From Streptomyces sp. NBC_00250 (GTDB lineage Bacteria > Actinomycetota > Actinomycetes > Streptomycetales > Streptomycetaceae): a stretch of DNA of 64,000 bases. This document shows positions 34,114-42,371 of the stretch, piece after piece. A model generated the notes under the pieces. The model had not been told where the DNA came from. It did no database searches and saw nothing but the letters and a program-made list of their open reading frames with translations. Position 1 is the first letter of the stretch, and the number at the start of each line of letters is the position of its first letter. Made by a program: the position numbers and the translations under genes. The stretch is taken from contig NZ_CP108088.1 of assembly GCF_036192275.1 (NCBI RefSeq), positions 7,069,501-7,133,500 of the forward strand, given 5' to 3'.

Positions 34114-35114
34114 GTGCGGCGCCGCCGGGCGGACCCGAAGAGCACGGCCGCACCGAGCGCCAGCACGGCGGCGCCACTCACCGCGAGATACGGGGTGGTG
34201 GCGTCGCCACCGGTCTCGGCGAGCACCTCGCCGGAGCCGGCGTCCGAACCGGCGGCGGGAGCAGGCGCGTTGGGTGCGGCGGAGGAGGTCTCGACGCCCT
34301 CGGGCTCGGCCGGCCGGCTCGGCTCCCGGCTCGGCTCGGGCGCCGCCGAAGTCTCCTCGGTGCCCGCGCCCGTGGAGGCGTCACCGTCCCCGTGCCCGCC
34401 GTGCTCGACCGAGGACTCGTCCTGACCCTCCTCGATCTGCTCGTCGCTCGGGGCGGACGCGGTCGGCGCCGGGGCCGTACCGCCGCTGTCCTTCCCGAAC
34501 ACCACGTCCGAGCAGGTGTAGAAGGCCTCGGGGGAGTCGGAGCGCTGCCAGATCGAGTAGATCAGGTGCCGGCCGGACTTCTTCGGCACGGTGCCCTGGA
34601 AGACGTAGTCGCCGCTCTCCATCCGCGGGTCGGTGACCGTCGCGAACGGCTGAGCTTCCAGGTCCGACCACTTCAGCGGCTTCGACGGGTCGTACCCGTC
34701 CTTCGTCACATACAGCTCGAACGAACCCCGGTGCGGCGCGGTCCCCTTGTAACGGAACGTGTGCGCACCGGAGTTCATGCTGCTCGCCGGCCAGTCGGCC
34801 CGCGCCAGGTCGAGCCCCCGGTACTTGTCGTTGCCCGCGCTGCACAGCTTGCCGTCCGGGATCAGCCCGCGGTGCTTGCCGGCGGCGTTGGCGATGTTCA
34901 CCGCGTTCCAGTCGTAGAACGCCTGCGCACCACTCGCCGCCACGGCCGCCTTGCACGCCGCCGACTTCGGCGCCTCGGGCCCCTCCGCGTAACAGGCCGA
35001 GACCCGGCTGACGGGATCCGTCATCGACCCGTGCGCGAACGCGGGCGCGGAGGCGAGCCCGGAGAGGGCCAGCACCGCGGTGGCGGTGACGGCGGCGGTA
35101 CGGCGAGAAGTCAT
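34104..35114 (-). CDS. Cell-wall-anchored AA10 lytic polysaccharide monooxygenase
   Basis: 336 residues. Signal peptide ends AFA, so the mature protein starts with His (HGSMTDPVSR), the first copper ligand; the second brace histidine is in SGAHTFRYKG. The catalytic domain runs to YTCSDVVFG (about residue 207). Then comes a Ser/Pro/Glu-rich linker of about 90 residues and a sortase signal: LAETG, a hydrophobic helix and the basic tail ARRRRTQG. So it should be covalently attached to peptidoglycan instead of released. LPMOs cleave chitin or cellulose oxidatively. I recall a similar anchored S. coelicolor enzyme (ScLPMO10D, SCO1734). Confidence 0.93.
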   Translation of the reverse strand: MTSRRTAAVTATAVLALSGLASAPAFAHGSMTDPVSRVSACYAEGPEAPKSAACKAAVAASGAQAFYDWNAVNIANAAGKHRGLIPDGKLCSAGNDKYRGLDLARADWPASSMNSGAHTFRYKGTAPHRGSFELYVTKDGYDPSKPLKWSDLEAQPFATVTDPRMESGDYVFQGTVPKKSGRHLIYSIWQRSDSPEAFYTCSDVVFGKDSGGTAPAPTASAPSDEQIEEGQDESSVEHGGHGDGDASTGAGTEETSAAPEPSREPSRPAEPEGVETSSAAPNAPAPAAGSDAGSGEVLAETGGDATTPYLAVSGAAVLALGAAVLFGSARRRRTQG

Positions 35115-35286
35115 GGGGGGACAGCTCCTTCACGAGGGTGGTGTGGGGGGTTGCCCAGAAAACTAGCTGCCCGGATCCGCGAAAAACCCGCTGGAGAGCG
35201 GGAGACGGCGATCCTTAGGATCGCTTTAAGGCGGAGGTAAGAGGCGGCTGAGGAACAGCCCCCGGACCCCGCCGGGAGGAGGCCGG

Positions 35287-35937
35287 ATGACCGACGACAC
35301 CCCGATCTTCCCCGAGGGGCTGAGGGCGCTCCCCAGGACCTGGGGCCACTGGCCCGACGAGGAGACCGCCGAACGCTGGGCCCTGGTCCGGGGCGTCCTG
35401 GAGGCGGGCCTGCCGCCCGCCCGGCTCGACGAGCCGGAGCCGCGCGTCTACGAGAAGTTGAAGATGTTCGCCGACGACGAGGTCCCGCCGGACGACTGGT
35501 TCTGCCACGAGATCCTGCGCGAGAAGGTGAAGGACCTGCCCCGTCTCACCGTCGGCCGGCTGGCCGAGGTCGAGGCCGCCTGCGCCGCCGACGGCCTGGA
35601 CACCACCGACTTCCGGGAGGGCCGCTGGAAGTGGCGGATCGCCGGGTGGATCGTCGAACCGGCCCTGTACTGGTGCGGCCTCGCGGACGACGTGGACGCC
35701 CTCGATCCCTGGTTCCCCGAGCTCGCCGCGCTCCACATCCGGCGGCGGATGGCCGTCGAGCAGGCGACCCTCGCCCTCCTCAACGTGCGCACCCTGGACT
35801 CGGCCCGTGCGGCCCTGAACGCCCTCGCCGTGGACCCGGAGGTGGACGAGGAGACCCGCGAGCGGATCGCCGAGGACCTTCGCGAGGACGAGACCCGGCC
35901 CAGGAACCTCCGCTTCGGCCTCGCCCCCGAGGAGTGA
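35287..35937 (+). CDS. Conserved hypothetical protein
   Basis: 216 residues, soluble, acidic, no signal peptide. It begins with a short segment (GLRALPRTWGHWPDEETAER), then a mostly helical body with Trp/Cys residues around WKWRIAGWIVEPALYWCGLA and a charged C-terminal helix (DEETRERIAEDLREDETRP). I do not recognise a domain. GGAGG lies seven bases before the ATG and the codon use is normal, so the gene is real. It ends 18 bases from the end of the convergent response-regulator gene. Confidence 0.75.
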   Translation: MTDDTPIFPEGLRALPRTWGHWPDEETAERWALVRGVLEAGLPPARLDEPEPRVYEKLKMFADDEVPPDDWFCHEILREKVKDLPRLTVGRLAEVEAACAADGLDTTDFREGRWKWRIAGWIVEPALYWCGLADDVDALDPWFPELAALHIRRRMAVEQATLALLNVRTLDSARAALNALAVDPEVDEETRERIAEDLREDETRPRNLRFGLAPEE

Positions 35938-35955
35938 CGCACAGCGGGGCGGGCG

Positions 35956-36624
35956 TCAGCCCAGTCGCCGGTACCGCCGCTCCGGCCGCCCCGTCCCCCC
36001 GTACCGCAGCGTGATCTCCGCGCGGCCCGTCTCCGCGAAGTACTCCAGGTAGCGGCGGGCGCTCACCCGGGACAGCGAGCCGGCCTCCGCGCACTCCGTG
36101 GCCGACAGGCCCTCCGGATGCGCGCGCAGCACGGAGTCGACCAGGTCGGCCGTGTGGGCGGCGAGGCCCTTCGGGAGTTCCCGGGAGCCGCGGGGGCGGG
36201 TGCCGAAGATCTGGTCGACGTCCTCCTGGCGGGCCTCGTCCAGTTCGTCGAGGCGGCTGCGGAGCGAGGCCACGTGGCGGAGCTGCTCGTGCAGCGCCGC
36301 CTGGCTGAACGGCTTGATCAGATAGTGCAGCGCCCCCGCCCGCAGCGCCTCGCGGATGGTGCCCACGTCCCGCGCCGCCGTGATGAAGAGCGCGTCCATG
36401 CCCAGGCCCGCCGCGCGCAGCTCCCGCAGCACCTGGATGCCGTCCATGTCCGGCAGGAAGACGTCGAGGAGCACCAGGTCGGGCCTGAGCCGCTCGGCCG
36501 CCCGCAGCGCCTCCGCGCCGCTGTGCGCGACCCCGGACACCGTGAAGCCCGCCACCGCCGACACATAGCGGCAGTGCAGCTTGGCGACCATGAAGTCGTC
36601 GTCCACCACCAGCACGTTCGTCAC
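35956..36624 (-). CDS. CitB/DctR-type response regulator
   Basis: 222 residues. Receiver domain: acidic pocket VLVVDDDF, phospho-acceptor Asp in LVLLDVFLPDMDG, Thr/Ala switch in LFITAARD, Lys in YLIKPFS. The C-terminal part has an HTH (LSATECAEAGSLSRVSARRY) typical of the citrate/dicarboxylate family. Divergent from tctCBA, so it should switch that transporter on. The partner DcuS/CitA-like kinase gene, normally adjacent, is absent here. Confidence 0.92.
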   Translation of the reverse strand: MTNVLVVDDDFMVAKLHCRYVSAVAGFTVSGVAHSGAEALRAAERLRPDLVLLDVFLPDMDGIQVLRELRAAGLGMDALFITAARDVGTIREALRAGALHYLIKPFSQAALHEQLRHVASLRSRLDELDEARQEDVDQIFGTRPRGSRELPKGLAAHTADLVDSVLRAHPEGLSATECAEAGSLSRVSARRYLEYFAETGRAEITLRYGGTGRPERRYRRLG

Positions 36625-36645
36625 GACGACCCACGCTAGGTCCCG

Positions 36646-36663
36646 ACCACAACGACCACAACG
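36646..36663. promoter_or_regulatory. Tandem direct repeat in the RR/tctC intergenic region
   Basis: Two adjacent perfect copies of ACCACAACG. Tandem repeats about one helical turn apart are typical of response-regulator sites; this lies 22 bases before the regulator start and about 100 before tctC. Confidence 0.5.
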
Positions 36664-36759
36664 TCCGTTGATTGCGGAAGAGAGACAGCTTCTTAACGCG
36701 AGGGCAACATGTGGGCCACCTCACACCCCCATTTCCCTTCAACCTGAGAGGCGGCACAC

Positions 36760-37743
36760 GTGCGGTTGCGCACCCCCTTCGCCCTCCTCGGGGCCGCGCT
36801 CCTGGTGCTGGCGGGTCCGCCACTGCTCAGTCCCGGCAGCGGCTCCGACACCGGCACCCAGATACCCGGCCTGCGGTTCATGGTCCCCAACACCCCCGGC
36901 GGCGGATACGACATCACCGCCCGCACCGCCGCCAAGAACGCCGAGGAGGCCGGCCTCACCAGTGACATCGAGGTCTTCAACCTGCCCGGCGCGGGCGGCA
37001 CCGTCGGCCTCACCCGGCTCGTCGGCGAACGCGGCAACGGCCGCCTCGCCATGTCCATGGGCCTCGGCGTCGTCGGCGCCGTCCACACCAACGAGACCCC
37101 CAGAACCCTCGCCGACACCACCCCGATCGCCCGGCTCACCGAAGAGCAGGACATCGTCGTGGTCGGCAAGGACTCCCCGTACAAGACCATCCAGGACCTC
37201 CTCACGGACTGGAAGAAGAACCCCGGCAAGCTCCCCGTCGGCGGCGGCTCCTCGCCCGGCGGCCCCGACCACCTCGCCCCGATGCTGATGGCCCAGGCCG
37301 CCGGGATCGCCCCGAAGGACGTCAACTACGTCCCCTTCGACGGCGGCGGCGAGCTCCTCGCCTCGATCCTCGGCGACAAGGTCGCCTTCGGCGTCTCCGG
37401 CGTCGGCGAGTACCTCGACCAGATCAAGGCGGGCGAGCTGCGCCTGCTCGCCGTCACCGGACCGAAGCGGGTCCCCGGGCTCGACGCCCCCACCCTCCGC
37501 GAGGCGGGTCTCGACACCGAGTTCACCAACTGGCGCGGCATCGTCGCCCCGCCCGGCCTCTCCGACGCCGAACGCGACAAGCTCGTCACCCTGGTGACGG
37601 AACTGCACGACTCCCCGCAGTGGCGCGAGTCGCTGAAGACCCACGGCTGGAACGACGCCTTCCTGCCCGGCGAGGAGTTCGGAGCCTTCCTCGCCGAGCA
37701 GGACCGCCGCGTCGGCTCCGTACTGAAGGAGCTCGGCCTGTGA
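36760..37743 (+). CDS. tctC: TctC-type tricarboxylate-binding protein
   Basis: 327 residues. An N-terminal hydrophobic segment (LLGAALLVLAGPPLL) serves as signal or anchor; there is no lipobox Cys. The Bug-family fold shows LRFMVPNTPGGGYDITART, the PGAGG motif (FNLPGAGGTVGL), GGGSSPGGPDHLAPML and VPFDGGGELLASILG. It binds citrate-like tricarboxylates outside the membrane for the TctAB carrier. The GTG start has GAGAGG eight to nine bases upstream. Coupled to tctB by GTGA. Confidence 0.92.
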   Translation: MRLRTPFALLGAALLVLAGPPLLSPGSGSDTGTQIPGLRFMVPNTPGGGYDITARTAAKNAEEAGLTSDIEVFNLPGAGGTVGLTRLVGERGNGRLAMSMGLGVVGAVHTNETPRTLADTTPIARLTEEQDIVVVGKDSPYKTIQDLLTDWKKNPGKLPVGGGSSPGGPDHLAPMLMAQAAGIAPKDVNYVPFDGGGELLASILGDKVAFGVSGVGEYLDQIKAGELRLLAVTGPKRVPGLDAPTLREAGLDTEFTNWRGIVAPPGLSDAERDKLVTLVTELHDSPQWRESLKTHGWNDAFLPGEEFGAFLAEQDRRVGSVLKELGL

Positions 37744-38345
37744 GCACCGAATCCGCGAGCAACGCATCTGCACGCACCGAATCCGCGAACGACGCATCCG
37801 CGAGCACCGAATCCGTGAACACCCCGTCCTCGGGCGCCAAGAGGGAGAACGTCGCGTCCTGGCTGCGTGAGCGGTCCGAACTCGGCGTCGGGGTCCTGCT
37901 GTTCGCCCTCGGCGTGCTCGTCCTCACCGACGCCCTCACCCTCGACGCCGACCTCGCGGGCCGCGGCCCCGTCGGCCCCGCCACCGTCCCCCTCGTCGTC
38001 GGCTGCGGACTGCTCGTGGTCGCCGTCCTCCTCTCCGTCGACGTCCTGCGCGGCGGCCGCGGCGAGGCCGAGGCCGGCGAGGACGTCGACCTGACCGAGC
38101 CCGCCGACTGGCGCACGGTCCTGCTCCTCGCCGGGGTCTTCCTCGCCTTCGCCGTCCTCATCGGACCCGTCGGCTTCCCCGTCGCCGGAGCGCTCCTCTT
38201 CTGGGGCGCCGCCTACGCCCTCGGCAGCCGCCACCACCACCGCGACCCGCTGATCGCGGCCGCCCTCTCGCTCCTGACCTACGTCGTCTTCGACAAGCTG
38301 CTCGGCGTCCCGCTGCCCGGCGGTCCGCTGATGGGAGTGATCTGA
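37740..38345 (+). CDS. tctB: TctB-type small membrane subunit with repeat extension
   Basis: 201 residues, four membrane helices (VGVLLFALGVLVLTDALTL, VPLVVGCGLLVVAVLLSVDV, TVLLLAGVFLAFAVLIGPVG, a last helix near LTYVVFDKLLGV). This is the standard small subunit of tripartite tricarboxylate transporters. Before the first helix lies a hydrophilic extension of about 40 residues made of a 10-residue repeat (STESASNASA, RTESANDASA, STESVN). The GTG start overlaps the tctC stop; a later start such as GTG 37815 would remove the repeats. Confidence 0.9.
   Translation: MSTESASNASARTESANDASASTESVNTPSSGAKRENVASWLRERSELGVGVLLFALGVLVLTDALTLDADLAGRGPVGPATVPLVVGCGLLVVAVLLSVDVLRGGRGEAEAGEDVDLTEPADWRTVLLLAGVFLAFAVLIGPVGFPVAGALLFWGAAYALGSRHHHRDPLIAAALSLLTYVVFDKLLGVPLPGGPLMGVI
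37744..37833 (+). repeat. 30-bp tandem repeat in the 5' end of tctB
   Basis: Copies of GCACCGAATCCG start at 37744, 37774 and 37804, a period of exactly 30 bp (10 codons), with good identity over the first two units. It keeps the reading frame and encodes the Ser/Thr/Glu/Ala-rich extension. Confidence 0.8.
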
Positions 38346-38348
38346 CCC

Positions 38349-39845
38349 ATGGATTCCCTGAACTCCCTCATCGACGGCTTCGGCACCGCCCTCACCCCGA
38401 TGAACCTGCTCTGGGCCGCCATCGGCGTGCTCCTCGGCACCGCCATCGGCGTCCTGCCCGGCATCGGCCCCGCCATGGCCGTGGCCCTGCTGCTCCCGGT
38501 GACCTACGGACTCGAACCGACCGGCGCGTTCATCATGTTCGCGGGCATCTACTACGGCGCCATGTTCGGCGGCTCCACCACCTCGATCCTCCTCAACACC
38601 CCCGGGGAGAGCGCGGCCGTCGTCGCCGCCATCGAGGGCAATCCGATGGCCAAGGCGGGCCGGGGCGCGCAGGCGCTCGCCGCGGCCGCCATCGGCCACT
38701 TCGCCGGCGGCATGATCGGCACGATCCTGCTGGTCGTCCTCGCCCCGACGGTCGCCGCCCTCGCCGTCGACATCGGCGCCCCCGACTACCTCGCCCTGAT
38801 GGTCCTCGCCTTCATCGCGGTGACCTCGGTCCTCGGCTCCTCCCGCATCCGCGGTCTCGCCTCCCTGCTCATCGGCCTCACGATCGGTCTGGTCGGCCTC
38901 GACCAGATGACCGGGCAGCAGCGCCTCACCTTCGGCTCGCTCCAGCTCGCCGACGGCGTCGACGTCGTCATCGTCGCGGTCGGACTCTTCGCCATCGGCG
39001 AGGCCCTCTGGGTCGCGGCGCACCTGCGCCGCACGGCGGGGGAGGCCATTCCCGTCGGCCGCCCCTGGCTGGGCGGGGACGATGTGAAGCGCACCTGGAA
39101 GTCCTGGCTGCGCGGGCCCCTCATCGGCTTCCCGTTCGGCGCGATCCCGGCCGGCGGCGCGGAGATCCCGACCTTCCTCTCGTACGTCACGGAGAAGCGT
39201 CTCTCCCCGCACAAGGAGCAGTTCGGCAAGGGCGCCATCGAGGGTGTGGCGGGACCCGAGTCGGCGGCCTCGGCCTCGGCCGCCGGGACGCTCGTCTCGA
39301 TGCTGACCCTGGGACTGCCCACGACGGCCGTCGCCGCCGTGATGCTGGCCGCGTTCCAGCAGTACGGCATCCAGCCCGGCCCGCTGCTCTTCGAGCGGGA
39401 GCCCGACCTGGTGTGGGGGCTCATCGCCTCGCTGTTCGTCGGCATGGTGCTGCTGCTCGCGCTCAACCTGCCGCTCGCACCCGTCTGGGCCAAGCTGCTG
39501 CGCATCCCGCGCCCGTACCTCTACGCCGGCATCCTCTTCTTCGCCGCCGTCGGCGCGTACGCGGTGGGCGGCGAGGCGCTCGACCTGGTCATCCTGCTGG
39601 TCATCGGCCTGATCGGGCTCGGTATGCGACGCTACGGACTGCCGGTCCTGCCGGCCGTCATCGGGGTCATCCTCGGCCCGGCCGCCGAGCAGCAGCTGCG
39701 CCGCGCCCTGCAGATCAGCGACGGTTCCCTCACCGGCCTGGTGAACACCCCGTTCTCGCTCACCGTGTACGCGGTCGTCGTGCTCCTGCTCGCCTGGCCG
39801 CTGGTGAGGAAGGTGATCGCCGGACGTCGCCACGTGTCGGCATGA
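38349..39845 (+). CDS. tctA: TctA-type large membrane subunit
   Basis: 498 residues, about 12 helices. Two family repeats: [20 protein letters not shown] with [19 protein letters not shown] in the first half, and [20 protein letters not shown] with [18 protein letters not shown] in the second. It is the ion-coupled channel subunit that, with TctB and TctC, imports citrate-like compounds. Starts three bases after the tctB stop, same operon. A terminator-like hairpin follows. Confidence 0.95.
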   Translation: MDSLNSLIDGFGTALTPMNLLWAAIGVLLGTAIGVLPGIGPAMAVALLLPVTYGLEPTGAFIMFAGIYYGAMFGGSTTSILLNTPGESAAVVAAIEGNPMAKAGRGAQALAAAAIGHFAGGMIGTILLVVLAPTVAALAVDIGAPDYLALMVLAFIAVTSVLGSSRIRGLASLLIGLTIGLVGLDQMTGQQRLTFGSLQLADGVDVVIVAVGLFAIGEALWVAAHLRRTAGEAIPVGRPWLGGDDVKRTWKSWLRGPLIGFPFGAIPAGGAEIPTFLSYVTEKRLSPHKEQFGKGAIEGVAGPESAASASAAGTLVSMLTLGLPTTAVAAVMLAAFQQYGIQPGPLLFEREPDLVWGLIASLFVGMVLLLALNLPLAPVWAKLLRIPRPYLYAGILFFAAVGAYAVGGEALDLVILLVIGLIGLGMRRYGLPVLPAVIGVILGPAAEQQLRRALQISDGSLTGLVNTPFSLTVYAVVVLLLAWPLVRKVIAGRRHVSA

Positions 39846-39918
39846 CACAGGACCACGAGCGGTACGGCTCCGAGGCCGTCAGGCGTCGCGTGGACGGACC
39901 GTACGACCGTATCCCCTA

Positions 39919-39959
39919 CCGAAAGGCCCTCAACTCGCCCCCAATAGGGTGAGTTTCGG
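39919..39959 (+). terminator. Terminator-like hairpin after tctA
   Basis: AACTCGCCC / GGGTGAGTT (39932-39940 and 39947-39955, one G-T pair) with a 6-base loop, extended by outer CCGAAA/TTTCGG sequences. Located 87 bases after the tctA stop. Confidence 0.55.
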
Positions 39960-40027
39960 CCGCGCGGCGGCCTGATCCGGTATCCCTGGCGGGCAGCACC
40001 ATCCCCCACCCCGAAGGGACCCCGCTC

Positions 40028-40468
40028 ATGCGCGCCCGACTCGTCCTCGCCGCAGGCGTTCTGCTCGCCTCCGCCGCCGTCGCCCCTCTCGCCCACGCGG
40101 GAGGGGCCGACGTCTTCTCCGCCTCGGACGGGGCCGACGGCCTCTCCGTCTTCGGATACGGAACGGTCGCCGACGACAGCACCGTGACCCTCTCCGGTAC
40201 GTACCGCTGCCTCGACGACAGCGCCGGCCCCGTCTTCGTCAGCTCCACCCTCGTCCAGGGCGACCGCTCCGCCGGCATCGGCGGCACCCGGGCCGTCTGC
40301 GACGGGCACCTCCACGAGTGGGTCAACACCTCCGTCGTGAAGGACCCCGCCTACCGGCAGGGCACGGCCAGGGTGCAGGCCACGCTCATGCAGCTCACGA
40401 CCGGCGGGACGGGCCTGCCGACGCCCGACTTCCTCGCCGTCGAGGAGTCGGACGTCGAACTGCGCTAG
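40028..40468 (+). CDS. Small secreted protein of unknown function (DUF6299-like)
   Basis: 146 residues. Signal peptide cleaved at HAG/GAD (about residue 25). The mature 120 residues are predicted as a beta-sandwich (LSVFGYGTVADDSTVTLSGT, GPVFVSSTLVQGD, HLHEWVNTSVV) with two cysteines that can form one disulfide. I associate it with the DUF6299 family of secreted actinobacterial proteins from memory. No function known. Monocistronic, with double hairpins downstream. Confidence 0.8.
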   Translation: MRARLVLAAGVLLASAAVAPLAHAGGADVFSASDGADGLSVFGYGTVADDSTVTLSGTYRCLDDSAGPVFVSSTLVQGDRSAGIGGTRAVCDGHLHEWVNTSVVKDPAYRQGTARVQATLMQLTTGGTGLPTPDFLAVEESDVELR

Positions 40469-40469
40469 G

Positions 40470-40501
40470 GCCTGTCCGACAGGCTCTGCCCTGCGGGCAG
40501 A
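40470..40501. terminator. Two tandem hairpins between convergent genes
   Basis: GCCTGTC-C-GACAGGC (40470-40484) followed directly by TCTGCCC-TGC-GGGCAGA (40485-40501). Both are perfect. They separate the secreted protein gene from the convergent DUF402 gene. Confidence 0.75.
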
Positions 40502-40523
40502 CGGCGCACTTTCCGGACACGAC

Positions 40524-41003
40524 CTAGCCCAGCAGCGCGATCAGGCCCTCGCGCCCCAGCACTTCCAGCTCGTCGAGGGCGACCACGGCGCACGCCGCCG
40601 CCTCCGGATCGGAGGCGGCGAGCCCGCTCGCCGCGAACTCGTCCTCGTCGAGCCGCAGCACCTCGCTGCCGTCCGCCGACACCCACAGGTCCAGGTCCAG
40701 GTCCTCGACCACCACCCCCGAGCCGTCGATCACGGCCGGCCGGGTGATGTCGCAGTACCAGCCCTTCAGGGCGCCGTCGGCGGACCACACCTCCTTGACC
40801 GTGAACCACCGGTCGCGCCAGAAGTGCTCCACGAAGACGTCGCCCGGCTCGAACCGCACGAAGCCGAAGTCCCGTACGCCCTCCGCCGCCCACGGGGCGC
40901 GCACCGAGAGCCGGGCGGCGTCCTCCGTGAGCACCTCCGCCGGGTAGCGGATCTTCGTCCGGCCCGCCTTCGTCAGAGTGACCTCAACCGATCGTCCGGA
41001 CAT
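40524..41003 (-). CDS. DUF402-domain protein
   Basis: 159 residues. The DUF402 core reads VFVEHFWRDRWFTVKEVW, then LKGWYCDITRPAVID and EDLDLDLWVSADG, with the conserved W-Y-x-D-I and D-L-D-L-W motifs. Characterised relatives (FomD, staphylococcal Ntdp/Sa1684) hydrolyse nucleoside di- or triphosphate esters with a divalent metal; the acidic residues needed are present. The gene overlaps the 3' end of the GNAT gene by 20 bp, so the two form an operon. Confidence 0.85.
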   Translation of the reverse strand: MSGRSVEVTLTKAGRTKIRYPAEVLTEDAARLSVRAPWAAEGVRDFGFVRFEPGDVFVEHFWRDRWFTVKEVWSADGALKGWYCDITRPAVIDGSGVVVEDLDLDLWVSADGSEVLRLDEDEFAASGLAASDPEAAACAVVALDELEVLGREGLIALLG

Positions 41004-41907
41004 GCCGTACCTCCCGTGCTCCTACCTCGTAACCGAACCACTTGTTGATCGCCAGCATCGGCTCGTTCCCGGTGTCGTTCCCGGTGAACGCCTCCGTGCA
41101 GCCCGCCGCGCGGGCCCGGTGCAGCGACGTGTTCTTGGCGAGCTTCGCGAGCCCGCGGCCCCGGAAGTCGGGCGAGGTGCCCGTCATCCCGGAGTTGTAC
41201 CGGCCGAGGCCGTCCGTCTGCGCCGCGCTGAACGCCGCCGGTACGCCGTCCACCACCGCGACCGTCGTCAGCGCCTGATCGAAGAGAGGGTGCTCCCAGA
41301 CGGTCGCCCGCCAGTGCCCGTAGTCGTCGAGCTCCGCCCCCACGTCGCCCGGCTCGTCGGCCGTCGTCAGCGCGTCCAGCTCGAAGAGCGGCCGAGGATC
41401 GGCCGCGAAGTCCGCGGCCGTGAGCAGCTCGACACCGGCCGGCGGCGCCTCCAGCGGCGGCAGCTCGGCCGTGCTGAGGTCGAGCCGGAGGAAGTAGGCG
41501 GAACGGCTGGGGGAGTACCCGCGCCGCGCGGCCCAGGCGAGGTTCTCCGGCGCGTCCAGGACCCAGCTGTACAGGGTCCGCGCCCCCCGCTCGGCCAGGT
41601 GCTCCTCGGCGGCGCGCAGCAGCAGGGTGCCCGCGCCGTACCCGAGGTGCGCGGGGTCCACGTACACGTTGGCGTAGCCGATCCCGGGCTCCGCCGCGTC
41701 GTGCGCGATGCCGACCTGGGCGGTTCCGACGATCCCGCCGGCCTCGGTGACGGCGACGAGCGGGCGGTAGTGGCTGTCGGGATGGGCGTGCGCCCAGTCG
41801 AACACGAGCTGCTCGGCGGTCGCGAGCATGAACGGGAGGGCGGCCCGCCGGACGCGGGCGAAACCCTCGGCGTCCTCGGCGTGTACATCACGGACGATCA
41901 CAGTCAT
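40984..41907 (-). CDS. Double-GNAT acetyltransferase
   Basis: 307 residues with two GNAT folds. Repeat 1 has ANVYVDPAHLGYGAGTLLL as acetyl-CoA loop; repeat 2 has TGTSPDFRGRGLAKLAKN and a C-terminal NEPMLAINKWFGYEV. Streptomyces has many such enzymes of unknown target; the mycothiol synthase MshD has the same two-domain plan, but the sequence similarity is not specific. Start ATG 41907 begins at the conserved MTVIVRD. Overlaps the DUF402 gene. Confidence 0.85.
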   Translation of the reverse strand: MTVIVRDVHAEDAEGFARVRRAALPFMLATAEQLVFDWAHAHPDSHYRPLVAVTEAGGIVGTAQVGIAHDAAEPGIGYANVYVDPAHLGYGAGTLLLRAAEEHLAERGARTLYSWVLDAPENLAWAARRGYSPSRSAYFLRLDLSTAELPPLEAPPAGVELLTAADFAADPRPLFELDALTTADEPGDVGAELDDYGHWRATVWEHPLFDQALTTVAVVDGVPAAFSAAQTDGLGRYNSGMTGTSPDFRGRGLAKLAKNTSLHRARAAGCTEAFTGNDTGNEPMLAINKWFGYEVGAREVRHVRTIG

Positions 41908-41981
41908 GTGGTCGCACGCTACGGGCCGGGGGTGCGCCGCCGCCTCCCATTTTCCGGTGGGGTGGGGGCAGAATCGGCGGG

Positions 41982-42356
41982 GTGACACTCACCATCGCCG
42001 TGGACCACGAATCCACCACCGCTCCGTACGAACAGCTGCGTGCCCAGATCTCGGAGCGGGCCCGGTCGGGCAGACTGCCGGTCGGATACAAGCTGCCGAC
42101 GGTACGAGGGCTCGCGGAGCAGCTGGGCCTCGCCGCGAACACGGTCGCCAAGGCGTACAAGGCGCTGGAGGCGGACGGGGTGATCGAGACGCGTGGGCGT
42201 CACGGCACCTTCGTCGCGGCCGCCGGGGACGCGGCGACCCGCCGGGCCGCCACCGCCGCCGCCCAGTACGCCGAGGAGGCCCGCCGCCTCGGTCTCAGCC
42301 GTGAGGCGGCCGAGGCGGCGCTCAGCGAAGCCCTGCGCGCCGCGTACGACAGCTGA
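41982..42356 (+). CDS. YtrA-subfamily GntR regulator
   Basis: 124 residues, the short YtrA type: a winged HTH (PYEQLRAQISERARSGRLPV, LPTVRGLAEQLGLAANTVAK, DGVIETRGRHGTFV) followed by only about 40 residues of helical tail for dimerisation, with no large effector domain. YtrA-type repressors usually control adjacent ABC transporters; none is next to it here. Divergent from the GNAT/DUF402 operon, 74 bases apart, which is the most likely target. GTG start. Confidence 0.9.
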   Translation: MTLTIAVDHESTTAPYEQLRAQISERARSGRLPVGYKLPTVRGLAEQLGLAANTVAKAYKALEADGVIETRGRHGTFVAAAGDAATRRAATAAAQYAEEARRLGLSREAAEAALSEALRAAYDS

Positions 42357-42371
42357 CCCGCCCGGACTTCC

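Noticed and set aside
37744..37833. 30-bp periodic repeat as a CRISPR array
   Set aside because: No unique spacers; the units are contiguous, in frame with tctB and encode a Ser/Thr-rich extension.
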